64,000 bases of DNA from Methylobacterium sp. AMS5. GTDB lineage: Bacteria; Pseudomonadota; Alphaproteobacteria; Rhizobiales; Beijerinckiaceae. Position 1 is the stretch's first letter, and every line of letters begins with the position of its first letter. This document shows positions 40,815-49,935 of the stretch, piece after piece. The stretch lies in contig NZ_CP006992.1 in the NCBI RefSeq assembly GCF_001542815.1, positions 3,415,501 through 3,479,500 of the forward strand, written 5' to 3'. The notes under the pieces were generated by a model. That model was given only the letters and a program-made list of their open reading frames with translations, did not search any database and was not told the origin of the DNA. Both the position numbers and the translations under genes were made by a program.

Positions 40815-41501
40815 TTATGCCCCGGCCACGATGCGCCCGAGATCCGCATGCGCGGAGAAGACCGCCGCCGCCCCGGCATCGAGAAGATCCCGCCCGGCCC
40901 GGTCGTGGCTCCAATGCCCGCCTCCGGTGAAGCCGACGACCCGCATTCCGGCAGCCCGCGCGGCCTGCACCCCCGGCACGCTGTCCTCGATCACGAGGCA
41001 GTGTTCCGGCGCGAAGCCCATCCGCTCCGCCGCGAACAGGAACAGATCCGGAAACGGCTTTCCGCGCGCCACCTGTGCCGAGGAGAAGACGCGCCCCTCG
41101 AACAGCGGCAGCAGCCCGGTGAGCGAGAGCGAGCGGCGCAGCCGCACCGGATCGCTGCTGGAGGCGACGCAGAACGGCAGATGCAGGAGGCCGAGCGCGT
41201 CGGCGATCCCGGCCATGGCGGCCAGATCCGCCTCGAAGGCCGCGAGCGTCTCCGCCTTCACCCGCTCGACGAAGCCGTCCGGGGCCGTGACCCCGTCCTC
41301 GCGGGCGACGCGTTCCATGATCGAGGTCATGGAGGTGCCGGCGAACCGCTCCCGCACGCTGTCGAGGCTGATGGCGAGCCCGATCCCGTTGAGCCCGCGC
41401 GTCAGGGTCGCAAGGCTGATCGGCTCGCTGTCGATCAGCACGCCGTCGCAGTCGAAGATCACGAGGGCGAGGGGAGGCGAGGCGGGGAAAGCATCCGTCA
41501 T
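40815..41501 (-). CDS. HAD-superfamily phosphatase (beta-phosphoglucomutase-like)
   Basis: A 228-residue HAD hydrolase, subfamily IA. Motif I is [14 protein letters not shown], motif [12 protein letters not shown], motif III Lys in [15 protein letters not shown], and motif [19 protein letters not shown]. The cap lies between residues 25 and 90. The pattern matches sugar-phosphate phosphatases and beta-phosphoglucomutase relatives, but the substrate is not predictable. It is divergent from the carbamoyltransferase gene, with 77 bp between the starts. Confidence 0.88.
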   Translation of the reverse strand: MTDAFPASPPLALVIFDCDGVLIDSEPISLATLTRGLNGIGLAISLDSVRERFAGTSMTSIMERVAREDGVTAPDGFVERVKAETLAAFEADLAAMAGIADALGLLHLPFCVASSSDPVRLRRSLSLTGLLPLFEGRVFSSAQVARGKPFPDLFLFAAERMGFAPEHCLVIEDSVPGVQAARAAGMRVVGFTGGGHWSHDRAGRDLLDAGAAAVFSAHADLGRIVAGA

Positions 41502-41578
41502 CGGCGGTCCGTCTCGCACGGCACCCATGCCACGGCAACGGAGTTGTCGCGTCCGCGCCCGGCGTGTAGCCCGGCAGC

Positions 41579-43348
41579 ATGCGCACCTATCTCGGCCTCG
41601 CTACGACCTTCCACGACCCGGCGCTCGCCCTCGTCGGGCCGGACGGGACCGTGCTGTTCGCCGAGGCCGCCGAGCGCTACCTGCAATACAAGCGCGCCCC
41701 GAACTGCGAGCCCGATCCCGGCACCCGCATGGCGGGCCTGCTGAAGCATCACGTGCCCGAGGGGACGGATCTGGTCATCGCCACCTCCTGGGGCGAGCAG
41801 TTCTCGGAGTTTCTCAAAGGGCAGGCGGCGTCCGGCGCCTTCGAGCTGCCGGCCCTGGCCGAGCACCCCTCCACCCTCAACCGCTCCTTCGTGCCGGAGC
41901 GGGCCGAGCGCGTCTTCATCGCCGACCTCCACGCCATGCAGGCGCGGGCCGGCAACGGCACGGTGCTGGCGCTCGACAACGAAACCCGCGGGCTCCGCGG
42001 CAAGCCGCGGGCGACCATCGCCGGGCTGCGGCGCTACGCCCACCATCGGGCGCACGCGGCCTACGCCCTGTGGAGCAGCCCGTTCGAAGAGGCGACCGCG
42101 CTCATCGTCGACGGCATGGGCGAGACCGGCGCCGCGGCGATCTACCGCTTGAAGGACGGGCGGATCGAGGAGGTGCGGCGCCAGCGCGGGCGCGGCTCGG
42201 TCGGCTTTCTCTACGGGCTCGTCACGGATCTCGCCGGCTTCGACCAGATCAAGGGCGAGGAATGGAAGATCATGGGGCTGGCGCCCTACGGCCGGACCGA
42301 CCCCGACCTGATGGCGCTGCTGCGCCGCCTGTTCTCGATCGAAGAGGGGCGCCTGAAATTCGCCGACGAGACCACCGTGCAGGCGGTCGCCGCCGAGATC
42401 CTGTCGCGGCGCCCGGGGGATGTCGGCGAGCAGGGCTGGGCCGACCTCGCCCGCTGCGGCCAGGACATTTTTTCCGAACTCATGGACGTGCTGGTGGCCG
42501 AGGCGTGGCGGCTGGCACCCGGCGAAAACCTCGTCATCGCCGGCGGGTGCGGGCTCAATTCCTCCTATAACGGACGCGTGCTGGGGCGCGCGGGCTTTCG
42601 TCGCCTGCACGTGCCCTCGGCTCCCGCCGATGACGGCAACGCCGTCGGCGCCGCTTGGCTGGCACTCGCCCAGGACGATCCCGACTGGAAGGGGCCGAAG
42701 CGCGAGACGCGCCCGCTCACGCCCTATCTCGGCTCGACCGTCTCGACCGAACCGCTGGAGCGCATGGCCGAGTGGGAGCCGCGCGCCCGCCGCCTCGGCC
42801 ACGAGGGCGTGACGCGGGAGGCGGCGAAAATCCTCGCCGAGGGCGGGCTCGTCGGCTGGGTCCAGGGCCGGGCGGAGTTCGGCCCGCGGGCACTCGGCAA
42901 CCGCTCGATCCTCGCCGACCCGCGCCCGGCCCATGCCAAGGAATCGCTGAACGCCAAGGTGAAGTACCGCGAGGCGTTTCGCCCGTTCGCGCCCTCGGTC
43001 CTGGCCGAGGCCGGGCCCGACTGGTTCGAGGACTACGCCGACAGCCCCTATATGGAGCGCACGCTCGTGTGGCGCGCGGCGGTGCGGGATCAGGTGCCGG
43101 CGGTGGTCCATGCGGACGGCACCGGCCGGCTCCAGAGCGTGACGCGCGCGCGCAACCCGGCCTACGCGGCTTTGATCGAGGCCTTCGCGGACCTGACCGG
43201 CGTGCCGATCCTGCTCAACACCAGCTTCAACGTGATGGGCAAGCCGATCCTCCACACGGCGGAGGACGCGATCCTGATGTTCTACACCACCGGCCTCGAT
43301 GCCATCGTGGTCGAGGACTGGATCCTGACGAAAAAGGCGCCCGCCTGA
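41579..43348 (+). CDS. NodU/CmcH-type carbamoyltransferase
   Basis: A 589-residue enzyme transferring carbamoyl from carbamoyl phosphate, through carbamoyl-AMP, to a hydroxyl group. The N-terminal Kae1-like domain starts [20 protein letters not shown]; the metal-site segment is [17 protein letters not shown]. The stretch IVDGMGETG, the Gly-rich [14 protein letters not shown] and the C-terminal YrdC-like [16 protein letters not shown] with [13 protein letters not shown] are all present. In other species these enzymes decorate Nod factors, antibiotics or lipid sugars. No such cluster is seen here, so the acceptor is unknown. Confidence 0.93.
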   Translation: MRTYLGLATTFHDPALALVGPDGTVLFAEAAERYLQYKRAPNCEPDPGTRMAGLLKHHVPEGTDLVIATSWGEQFSEFLKGQAASGAFELPALAEHPSTLNRSFVPERAERVFIADLHAMQARAGNGTVLALDNETRGLRGKPRATIAGLRRYAHHRAHAAYALWSSPFEEATALIVDGMGETGAAAIYRLKDGRIEEVRRQRGRGSVGFLYGLVTDLAGFDQIKGEEWKIMGLAPYGRTDPDLMALLRRLFSIEEGRLKFADETTVQAVAAEILSRRPGDVGEQGWADLARCGQDIFSELMDVLVAEAWRLAPGENLVIAGGCGLNSSYNGRVLGRAGFRRLHVPSAPADDGNAVGAAWLALAQDDPDWKGPKRETRPLTPYLGSTVSTEPLERMAEWEPRARRLGHEGVTREAAKILAEGGLVGWVQGRAEFGPRALGNRSILADPRPAHAKESLNAKVKYREAFRPFAPSVLAEAGPDWFEDYADSPYMERTLVWRAAVRDQVPAVVHADGTGRLQSVTRARNPAYAALIEAFADLTGVPILLNTSFNVMGKPILHTAEDAILMFYTTGLDAIVVEDWILTKKAPA

Positions 43349-43390
43349 AGCGGACGCCCGTCATCCTCACGCACCGCGAAGTCGCGAGAC

Positions 43391-43750
43391 CTATTCGCAG
43401 ACCTCGACCCGGCGGTAGGTGAACTCGACCTCGTCGAGCCACACCTTGCGGCGCTCGTAGTGGCAGATCGGGCCCCGGCGCGGCGGCGGCGCGACGTAGA
43501 CCGGCTCTTCCTCGACATAGACCCGGCGCGCGGGCGGCGGGGGCGGGGCCCCGTTGTTGAGAAGCGCGCCGACGGCGAGGCCGCCGATGACGCCGGCCGC
43601 GGCGCCACCGATCAGGGCCCCGTTGCGGCCGTCGCGGGCGGAGGCCGGAGCGGCGGAGAGAACCGCAGCGCCGAGAAGCGCCGCGCAGATGCCCTTGCGG
43701 GCGAGGACGGAGAGGGACAGGGCGGGCACGAGAACCGATCCTTTGAGCAA
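43391..43750 (-). CDS. Secreted glycine-zipper protein
   Basis: A 119-residue protein with a signal peptide (about residues 1-38, ending APASA), a glycine-zipper-like hydrophobic segment (GALIGGAAAGVIGGLAVGALLNNG), a Pro-rich linker and a Cys-containing tail (ICHYERRKVWLDEVEFTYRRVEVCE). The arrangement is common among small envelope proteins of Rhizobiales. The function is unknown. The ATG at 43750 is the only start covering the signal. Confidence 0.75.
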   Translation of the reverse strand: MLKGSVLVPALSLSVLARKGICAALLGAAVLSAAPASARDGRNGALIGGAAAGVIGGLAVGALLNNGAPPPPPARRVYVEEEPVYVAPPPRRGPICHYERRKVWLDEVEFTYRRVEVCE

Positions 43751-43826
43751 CCGGACTAATCAGGCACGTGGCCCCCAATTAATCCGGTCAAGCTTAAGGA
43801 TTGGCGAACGCGCCGTTGCCGGCGGT

Positions 43827-44501
43827 TCAGATCACCGCGTCGAGGCTCTTCACGACCGCGCGAGGCGGCTGGTCGGGGTACTCGTCGGGCTGGCCTTTCC
43901 GGTTCACCCACACCGCATCGAAGCCGAAGGCGGTGGCCCCCGCGATGTCCCAGCGGTTCGAGGAGAAGAACAAGACGTTGCTCCGCTCGGTGGCGAGCCG
44001 GTCGAGAACCATCCGGTAGGCGGCGGGCGCGGTCTTGAAGGTCCGGATGGGATCGACCGAAAGCACCGCGTCGAGCCGGTCGCCCAGGCCGGACGAGGCC
44101 ACCGCCCGCTCCAGCATCGCGGCGTTGCCGTTGGAGAACAGGGCCGTCTTCGCGCCGTGCTCATGGAAGCGATCCAGCACGCCGGGCACCTCGTCGTAGG
44201 CGTCGAGGTCGCGATAGGCGTCGAGGAGTTTTTCTCGGAATGCCCGGTCGATCTCGGGGTGCCGGGCCAGCGCGAAATCGAGGGCGCGCTCGGTCAGGTC
44301 CCAGAAGGCGACATAGCGGCCCATCAGGCCGTGCACCCAGGAATATTCGAGCTGCTTGGTGCGCCAGAGTTCGGAGAGGCTGTCCGCTTGGGGCCCGAGC
44401 GCGCCGGCATGGCGCGCGACCGCCGAATGCACGTCGAACAGCGTGCCGTAGGCGTCGAAGACGGCGTAGCTTTCGCCGGGGCGGAGATCGGGGAGGGCCA
44501 T
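43827..44501 (-). CDS. Type II (S)-2-haloacid dehalogenase
   Basis: A 224-residue HAD enzyme of the haloacid dehalogenase type II group. The nucleophile Asp16 is in AVFDAYGTLFDVHS, the substrate-pocket helix reads LWRTKQLEYSWVHGLMGRY, motif II is LFSNGNAAMLE, Lys lies in RTFKTAPAAY, and the SSNRWDIAGA block is diagnostic. It hydrolyses short 2-haloalkanoic acids to 2-hydroxy acids, fitting a soil or leaf methylotroph. It follows murJ on the same strand, 37 bp after its stop. Confidence 0.92.
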   Translation of the reverse strand: MALPDLRPGESYAVFDAYGTLFDVHSAVARHAGALGPQADSLSELWRTKQLEYSWVHGLMGRYVAFWDLTERALDFALARHPEIDRAFREKLLDAYRDLDAYDEVPGVLDRFHEHGAKTALFSNGNAAMLERAVASSGLGDRLDAVLSVDPIRTFKTAPAAYRMVLDRLATERSNVLFFSSNRWDIAGATAFGFDAVWVNRKGQPDEYPDQPPRAVVKSLDAVI

Positions 44502-44538
44502 GTCGGGTGAGATGAGGCGCGCGCCCGATCCGGAAAGC

Positions 44539-46068
44539 CTACCTGCGGCGCAATCGCACGCCGAACGCGCCCATCACTGCGAGCAGGGTGCCGGCATAGG
44601 CGAGCGCCCCGGCCAAGCCGAGGAGCGCCAGCACCGCGATCTCGCGCAGATGCGGCAGGGCGGGCACGATCCGCTCGGCGAAGGGCAAGCCGTAGACGGC
44701 GAGCACCGCCAGCACCGCGCTCGCCACGACGACCGCGGCGACGGTGACGCCGAGCACCCGCCCCGGCGCGGTCCAGCCACGGCGCAGCGCCAGCCCGTAG
44801 AGCAGAGCGAGGTTGATCCACTGAGCGATGGCGGTGGCGAGGGCGAGGCCAGCAACGCCGTAGGGACCGGTCAGCACGAGCTTCAGCGCGACGTTGACGG
44901 CGATCGCCGTCAGCGAAGCATAGAGCGGCGTCGTCGTGTCCTGCCGGGCGTTGAAGCTCGCCACGGCCGAGCGCACCATCACCACGGCGGGCAGGGCCAA
45001 TCCGTAGGCCGCGAGCACGGAGGCGGCGCGGGCGGCATCCTCGGCGGTGAAGGCACCGCGCTGGAACAGGGCCGCCATGATCAGCCCCGGCAGTGTCAGG
45101 AAGGCGACCGTGAACGGAGCCGAGAGCGCCAGTGAGAAACCCGCGGCCCGGTTCTGCGCCGCATGCGCCCCGGCCACGTCACCCGCGGCGATGCGCCGGC
45201 TCATCTCGGGCAGGAGCACCGTGCCGGCGGCGATGGCGATGACGCCGAAGGGCAGTTGGTAGAGCCGGTCGGCGTAGTACAGCGCCGAAACCGCACCGGT
45301 CGGCAGGAAACTCGCGATGATGGTGTCGGCAAAGGTCGCGATCTGGAAGCCGGCCGATCCGATCACGGCGGGCCCCAGGATCTTGAAGAACCGGATCATG
45401 TCGGGGTCGCGCAGGGTCGGCTTCGTCAGCCGCGGCGCGTAGGCGCGGGCGCGCGCATCCCACCAGACCAGCGCGAATTGCAGAACGCCCGAGACCGAGA
45501 CGCCCCAGGCCGCGGCATTGGCCGCGTTCGGGAACAGGAAGGCCAGCGCGAGTGCCACGAGCATCGAAAGGTTGAGCAGCACCGGCGCGCCGGCGGCGGC
45601 GGCGAAGCGCCGATGCGCGTTGAGGATGCCGGAGAACAGCGTCACCAGCGTCATGAACAGCAGGTAGGGGAAGGTGATCCGCGTCAGGCTGACCGCCAGC
45701 GCGAACCGTTCCCCGTCCTCGGAGAAGCCGGGTGCCAGCGCCCGCACGATCCAGGGCATCGCCGGCAGCGCAAGGGCGAGCAAGGCCACCTGCACGATCA
45801 GCATCAGGGTGAAGACGCGATCGGCAAAGCGCGCGGCGGCGCCCTCGGCGCCCGCCTGTTCCAGATGGGTGTAGGCCGGCACGAAGGCGGTGTTGAATGC
45901 CCCCTCGCCGAAGATCGCGCGGAAGTGGTTCGGCAGGCGGAAGGCGACGACGAAGGCATCCGCCATCGGCCCGGCGCCCATCACGGCGGCCGTGACCACG
46001 TCGCGGGCAAAGCCGGTGACCCGGGAGACCAGCGTCCAGCCGCCGACGGAGAGGATCGAGCGGATCAT
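44539..46068 (-). CDS. murJ: Lipid II flippase MurJ
   Basis: A 509-residue polytopic protein of the MOP superfamily with about 14 helices. The N-terminus SILSVGGWTLVSRVTGFARDVVTAAVMGAGPMADAFVVAFRLPN and the motif FGEGAFNTAFVPAY are classic MurJ/MviN. It moves the lipid-linked peptidoglycan precursor across the inner membrane. An intergenic palindrome (46131-46165) lies upstream. The haloacid dehalogenase follows on the same strand. Confidence 0.96.
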   Translation of the reverse strand: MIRSILSVGGWTLVSRVTGFARDVVTAAVMGAGPMADAFVVAFRLPNHFRAIFGEGAFNTAFVPAYTHLEQAGAEGAAARFADRVFTLMLIVQVALLALALPAMPWIVRALAPGFSEDGERFALAVSLTRITFPYLLFMTLVTLFSGILNAHRRFAAAAGAPVLLNLSMLVALALAFLFPNAANAAAWGVSVSGVLQFALVWWDARARAYAPRLTKPTLRDPDMIRFFKILGPAVIGSAGFQIATFADTIIASFLPTGAVSALYYADRLYQLPFGVIAIAAGTVLLPEMSRRIAAGDVAGAHAAQNRAAGFSLALSAPFTVAFLTLPGLIMAALFQRGAFTAEDAARAASVLAAYGLALPAVVMVRSAVASFNARQDTTTPLYASLTAIAVNVALKLVLTGPYGVAGLALATAIAQWINLALLYGLALRRGWTAPGRVLGVTVAAVVVASAVLAVLAVYGLPFAERIVPALPHLREIAVLALLGLAGALAYAGTLLAVMGAFGVRLRRR

Positions 46069-46130
46069 GTTTTCGCGGTTGATCCCGTGCGTGACGAGGG
46101 GGCAGGCGGCGCCTCATCCGATCCACATCC

Positions 46131-46165
46131 TCATCCTGAGGTGCCGCGTCAGCACCTCAGGATGA
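46131..46165. repeat. Intergenic palindrome (family A, short copy)
   Basis: TCATCCTGAGGTGC (46131-46144) and GCACCTCAGGATGA (46152-46165) form a perfect 14-bp stem with a 7-base loop. The arm sequence is the same as in 671-776, whose inner segment is absent here. It lies upstream of the murJ start and may serve as a terminator for the convergent-reading upstream unit. Confidence 0.8.
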
Positions 46166-46268
46166 AGGCGCGGGTGGGATCGCCCTGTCGTGGCAGTAGG
46201 CCTCCGGGACAGGGTGCGGCTAGGACCGCAAGGTCACGGCGACGCCGAAAAGGCACCAGCCGGCAGGT

Positions 46269-46835
46269 TCACGGCTCCAGACCGAGTTGCTGCCGGAACT
46301 CGTTCAAAGGCACGGGTGGGGACGACTGCCGGGGCTCCTGGGTCACGTTCGCTGCCGGCGCTCGCCACGGGCCGTTCGCCTCCAAGACCCAACGCCCCTC
46401 TCGCCGCCTCGCGATCAGGCGAGAACTGTCCTCGCCTTCGAAGACGAAGGTCCAGACCGGATGATCCGACTTCCACAGGGAGCCGCCAGAGGCGTACATG
46501 ACGATGTTCGGGCCGGCATTGAGCACCAATTCGGGGACGACGGCCTCGTCGGTCAATCGAGCGATGACCGTCATGCAGAGCTCTTCCCGGCAATCGATCT
46601 CGATCCGCAGGACAATCGTATCGCCTACCTGCCAGGCGTCGCCGAGGACCCTGGTGTTGGCCAGCGCCGCTTCGGCGTCCCCAGCCCGTTCGATCCGGAG
46701 CATCGACGCGACCCGCTCTTTGAGGATCGCCGGTAGAGGTGTGTCGATAGAAATTCGTGCCGAACCTGAATGAGCGGCGCTCATTCCGGCAAAGCTCAGG
46801 ATCGCTGCGAGAAGAAGACCGTAGCGCCGTCTCAT
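46269..46835 (-). CDS. Secreted hypothetical protein
   Basis: A 188-residue protein with a signal peptide (residues 1-22, MSAAHS). The middle has a beta-rich pattern with two cysteines (RIEIDCREELCMTVIARLTDEAVV), followed by IVMYASGGSLWKSDHPVWTFVFEGEDSSRLIARRR. GAGG precedes ATG 46835 by five to six bases. I recognise no family. It is upstream of murJ with 200 bp and a palindrome between. Confidence 0.65.
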   Translation of the reverse strand: MRRRYGLLLAAILSFAGMSAAHSGSARISIDTPLPAILKERVASMLRIERAGDAEAALANTRVLGDAWQVGDTIVLRIEIDCREELCMTVIARLTDEAVVPELVLNAGPNIVMYASGGSLWKSDHPVWTFVFEGEDSSRLIARRREGRWVLEANGPWRAPAANVTQEPRQSSPPVPLNEFRQQLGLEP

Positions 46836-47031
46836 CCAATCCTCATGCACGCCGCCCCCCCACAACGCTAGGCTGCACCACATCTCGCATGTATATAGCG
46901 GTTCGACGCGTTTCGGCGAATCTCGCCCAGCCGAGCCGAGAAAACGGCGGCGCGACCGGGGAGCGAGAATTTGCCCACCGCAAGCGGCCGGAAGTCACCC
47001 GCTACGGTCGCTTGGACGACATCGACTTTCC

Positions 47032-47895
47032 ATGCCTTTCCCGATGCATCCTCCAGACGTTGCCATCCCGCCCCTCCGCGCCATTCCCGAGAGCATGCGG
47101 CCCCGGACGGTCGCGCAGGTCGATGCCCGGCTCGACGCGATCCGGGCCGAGTACGGAGTCGCGCTCCCGCTCGCCATCGAGAGCGGGAGCCGCGCCTGGG
47201 GCTATCCTTCCCTCGACAGCGACTACGATTGCCGATTCGTCTTCGTGCGCCCGCTCGATGCGTATCTGACGCCGTGGCTGGCCCGCGACGTGATCGAGAC
47301 ACCGATCGAGGGTGATCTCGACGTGAACGGGTGGGATCTCGGCAAGGCGCTGACGCTGCTCCTCAAGGGCAACGCCGTCATTCTCGAATGGCTGACGTCG
47401 CCGATCGTCTATCGGGGCGACGCCGCCTTTCGCGCCGAATTCCTCCGGCTCGCCGATGCGGTCGCAAACCGTTCGGCGATCGGGCGGCATTACCTTCGCC
47501 TCGGCGAGCGGCAGAAGATTCTCGCCTTCTCAGCCGGTGAGGACGTACCGCAGAAGAAGATTTTTTACGTAGTGCGCCCCGCGGCGGCCCTGCGATGGCT
47601 GCGCCATCACCCGGAGGCGGCGGTCGCCCCGATGAACTTCGCGCAGCTCATGCAAGACTGTCAGCCGCCCGTGGCGGTGCGGACGATCTGCGACGACCTG
47701 CTGGCGCGCAAGGCGGCAACACGGGAATTGGGGCGGGCACCGCTCCCGCCGGAACTGGCCGCCTTCATCGACAACGAATTCGCGTGGGGCCGCGAGACCT
47801 TCGCGACCACCATGGTGCGGATCTCACCGGAGGCCCGTGCCGCGGCGGAGGATTTCTTCCGCCGCTGGGTGCGCCGACTCGATCCGATGCACTGA
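47032..47895 (+). CDS. RlaP-type nucleotidyltransferase (DNA polymerase beta superfamily)
   Basis: A 287-residue protein matching the COG3541/RlaP pattern. The nucleotidyltransferase core is ESGSRAWGYPSLDSDYDCRFVFV, where the GS pair (52-53) and the DxD aspartates (62 and 64) bind metal and nucleotide. C-terminal blocks include KIFYVVRPAAALRWL and MNFAQLM. Relatives named RlaP are linked to RNA repair, but here there is no RtcB or ligase neighbour. The substrate is unknown. The stop is followed by a strong hairpin. Confidence 0.85.
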   Translation: MPFPMHPPDVAIPPLRAIPESMRPRTVAQVDARLDAIRAEYGVALPLAIESGSRAWGYPSLDSDYDCRFVFVRPLDAYLTPWLARDVIETPIEGDLDVNGWDLGKALTLLLKGNAVILEWLTSPIVYRGDAAFRAEFLRLADAVANRSAIGRHYLRLGERQKILAFSAGEDVPQKKIFYVVRPAAALRWLRHHPEAAVAPMNFAQLMQDCQPPVAVRTICDDLLARKAATRELGRAPLPPELAAFIDNEFAWGRETFATTMVRISPEARAAAEDFFRRWVRRLDPMH

Positions 47896-47933
47896 GCCCG
47901 TTCCGGGCGGCGCACACGCCGCCCGGAACGGGC
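47896..47933. terminator. Bidirectional terminator hairpin
   Basis: The 17 bases 47896-47912 (GCCCGTTCC...) pair perfectly with 47917-47933 around a 4-base loop. It occupies nearly all of the 44-bp gap between the convergent rlaP-like and sodB genes. There is no T tract, but the very stable stem can end transcription or block read-through in both directions. Confidence 0.7.
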
Positions 47934-47939
47934 CATGGA

Positions 47940-48536
47940 TTACTTCGCCTCGCCGTACAGCTTCTCGACGTACTCCCAGTTCACGAGGTTCTCGATGAAC
48001 GCCTTGAGGTAGTCGGGGCGGCGGTTGCGGTAGTCGATGTAGTAGGAGTGCTCCCACACGTCGACGCCCAGAATCGGGGTCGCGCCGTGGACCAGCGGGT
48101 TCTCGCCGTTCGGGGTCTTCAGGATGGCGAGCTTGCCCTCCTTGACCGCGAGCCAGGCCCAGCCGGAGCCGAACTGGCCGATGCCGGCCTGGATGAAGTC
48201 GGCCTTGAACTTCTCGTAGCCGCCGAGATCCTCGTCGATCTTCTGAGCGAGCGCCGCCGGGGGCTGACCGCCGCCGTTGGGCTTCATCCAGTTCCAGAAG
48301 TGGAGGTGGTTGTAGTGCTGGCCGGCGTTGTTGAAGAGCGCCTGATTGGTGTTGTAGCTCGCCTTGACGATCTCCTCGACGCTCTTGCCGGCGAGGTCGG
48401 TGCCTTCGAGCAGCTTGTTGCCGGTGTCGACATAGGCCTTGTGGTGTTTGTCGTGGTGAAACTCGAGGGTTTCCTTCGACATGTAGGGCCCCAGCGCATC
48501 GTAGGCGTAGGGCAGCTCGGGCAGGGTGAACGTCAT
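47940..48536 (-). CDS. sodB: Superoxide dismutase (Fe/Mn family)
   Basis: A 198-residue SOD with metal ligands in LEFHHDKHHKAYVDTGNKL (His), YNHLHFWNWMKP (His) and GVDVWEHSYYIDYRNRRPDYLKAF (Asp and His). The residues around GSGWAWLAV suggest the iron type. It removes superoxide in the cytosol. The N-terminus MTFTLPELPYAYDALGPYMS is family-typical. It converges with the RlaP-like gene. Confidence 0.95.
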   Translation of the reverse strand: MTFTLPELPYAYDALGPYMSKETLEFHHDKHHKAYVDTGNKLLEGTDLAGKSVEEIVKASYNTNQALFNNAGQHYNHLHFWNWMKPNGGGQPPAALAQKIDEDLGGYEKFKADFIQAGIGQFGSGWAWLAVKEGKLAILKTPNGENPLVHGATPILGVDVWEHSYYIDYRNRRPDYLKAFIENLVNWEYVEKLYGEAK

Positions 48537-48905
48537 GCGTGTCTCCTAGGTTGTCCGGGTCTCGCGGGGAGCGGAGGCGAAGCGCGCAAGGAGTTTGAAG
48601 CGCGCGGCCGGCGAGGTGACGCGCGGGTAGGTAAGTCGGGGGACCGGGCTCGGCAACGCCAGCGGAGCCGTATCCGTGCGCTTGTTACCGATCGGGGCGG
48701 GGCATCCACCGTTTTGCGGGGGGCGTCCGCCGCCGCAATCGCTTGATGCCGTGCGTGAGGACACCGCAAGGCGGGCACTCGGCTGTGCATGGAGCGACGG
48801 AAAGGCCGGTTTCCGCGAATGGCGTGGCCGTGCGATTTTGCAATGAGCGGGCGGGGGGTTATCCTGCAACCCTCACGCCGCCCGCGACAGTCAGTCGAGA
48901 GTACC
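48537..48905. other. Spacer upstream of sodB and a membrane-protein gene
   Basis: This 369-bp divergent spacer shows no supported gene, tRNA or strong repeat. The frames that cross it have no family resemblance. Promoters of sodB (leftward) and of the membrane-protein gene (rightward) should lie here, but no clear -35/-10 pair stands out. Confidence 0.5.
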
Positions 48906-49865
48906 ATGGTCGTCGCGCTGCTCGCGCTCAGTTCCGTCATGATCCTCGGTGGCGTTGCCGCCGTGGTCCAGGGCTTTCCCTATGTCCGGCTGGAGAGCGG
49001 ACTGGCGATGGTGATCGGCGGCTCGACCGCGGCCTCGGCCGGCGTCATTCTGCTCGGCCTGACGGCCATCGTCTACCGCCTGCGCACGCTCCACGACGCC
49101 GTCGAGAGCTTGCGCGAGGCATCCCCCCAGTTGGGCATCCCGGCCGCAACGCCCGCCGGGGTCGTGCCCTGGGACGCATCGGCACCGGAGGCGCCGGCCT
49201 TTACCGCTCCCGAGGTTTCGCCGCCGGAAAGGCCCTCGCTCGCCGGCATGGGTCTGGCAGGCGCGGGTGCGGCCGGTCTGGCGGGGCTATCGATCGGCGC
49301 GCTGCGGCCGGGCGCGCGCGGCTCCGAGCCGGTGTTCGAGGATCCTGCGTCCTCGGCTAAAACACAGCCGAGCGCCGCCGAGCCGCTGCTGCCAGACTTG
49401 CTGCCGGAGGCTGAGCCGCCGCGTGCGAGCGATGACGACCTGTTCCGCATGCCCGCGCACGAACCCGAGCCGGTGACGCTCCCGAACCCGGCCGCCGAGG
49501 AGCGGGACGAGGCGCGGATCGCGGCGCCGACGCCCGCGGCCGAACCGATCGGCCTGCGCTCCTTCCTCGACGATCCGGCGCCCGCACCGGTCGCCGAAAC
49601 GCCGCCCGAGCCGGAGGCGGTGACGCCTGCGCCGCAGGAAGTCGCGGCTCACGACACGGGGGCTCAGGAGCCCGAGCCGGAGGCGCGTGCCCCGGAGGAG
49701 CGGCACGCGGTCGGCTCCTACGCGTCGGGCGCCAACACCTACGTGATGTTCTCCGACGGCTCGATCGAGGCGGACACGCCGCGCGGCCGGTTCACCTTCG
49801 CCTCGCTCGACGAGCTGAAGAGCTTCGTCAATGCCGGGGGCGAAGAGGCTCGGGGCGCGGCCTGA
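48906..49865 (+). CDS. Membrane protein with acidic Pro-rich tail
   Basis: A 319-residue protein with two N-terminal hydrophobic helices (about residues 1-20 and 30-57) and a predicted helix LRTLHDAVESLREAS. A long Ala/Pro/Glu linker (about 70-265) follows, ending in a compact C-terminal domain (about 270-315) reading YASGANTYVMFSDGSIEADTPRGRFTFASLDELKSFVNAG. That domain recurs at the C-terminus of other Rhizobiales membrane proteins. The function is unknown. The start at 48906 gives the intact first helix; the frame opens earlier at 48789. Confidence 0.72.
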   Translation: MVVALLALSSVMILGGVAAVVQGFPYVRLESGLAMVIGGSTAASAGVILLGLTAIVYRLRTLHDAVESLREASPQLGIPAATPAGVVPWDASAPEAPAFTAPEVSPPERPSLAGMGLAGAGAAGLAGLSIGALRPGARGSEPVFEDPASSAKTQPSAAEPLLPDLLPEAEPPRASDDDLFRMPAHEPEPVTLPNPAAEERDEARIAAPTPAAEPIGLRSFLDDPAPAPVAETPPEPEAVTPAPQEVAAHDTGAQEPEPEARAPEERHAVGSYASGANTYVMFSDGSIEADTPRGRFTFASLDELKSFVNAGGEEARGAA

Positions 49866-49935
49866 GGGCTGGGCGGCCCGGCCGACTTCGAGACTCGCGC
49901 AACTCCGCGCTGGCGCCCGATGAACGCCTGCCCCT

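Noticed and set aside
43357..43392. Possible third copy of the CATCCT-type palindrome near 43360
   Set aside because: Only a short stretch (GTCATCCTCACG) resembles the arms, and no inverted partner is found.
45163..46464. 433-residue plus-strand frame across murJ
   Set aside because: It is antisense to murJ and made of His/Gln/Arg/Glu-rich sequence typical of reverse-frame artefacts.
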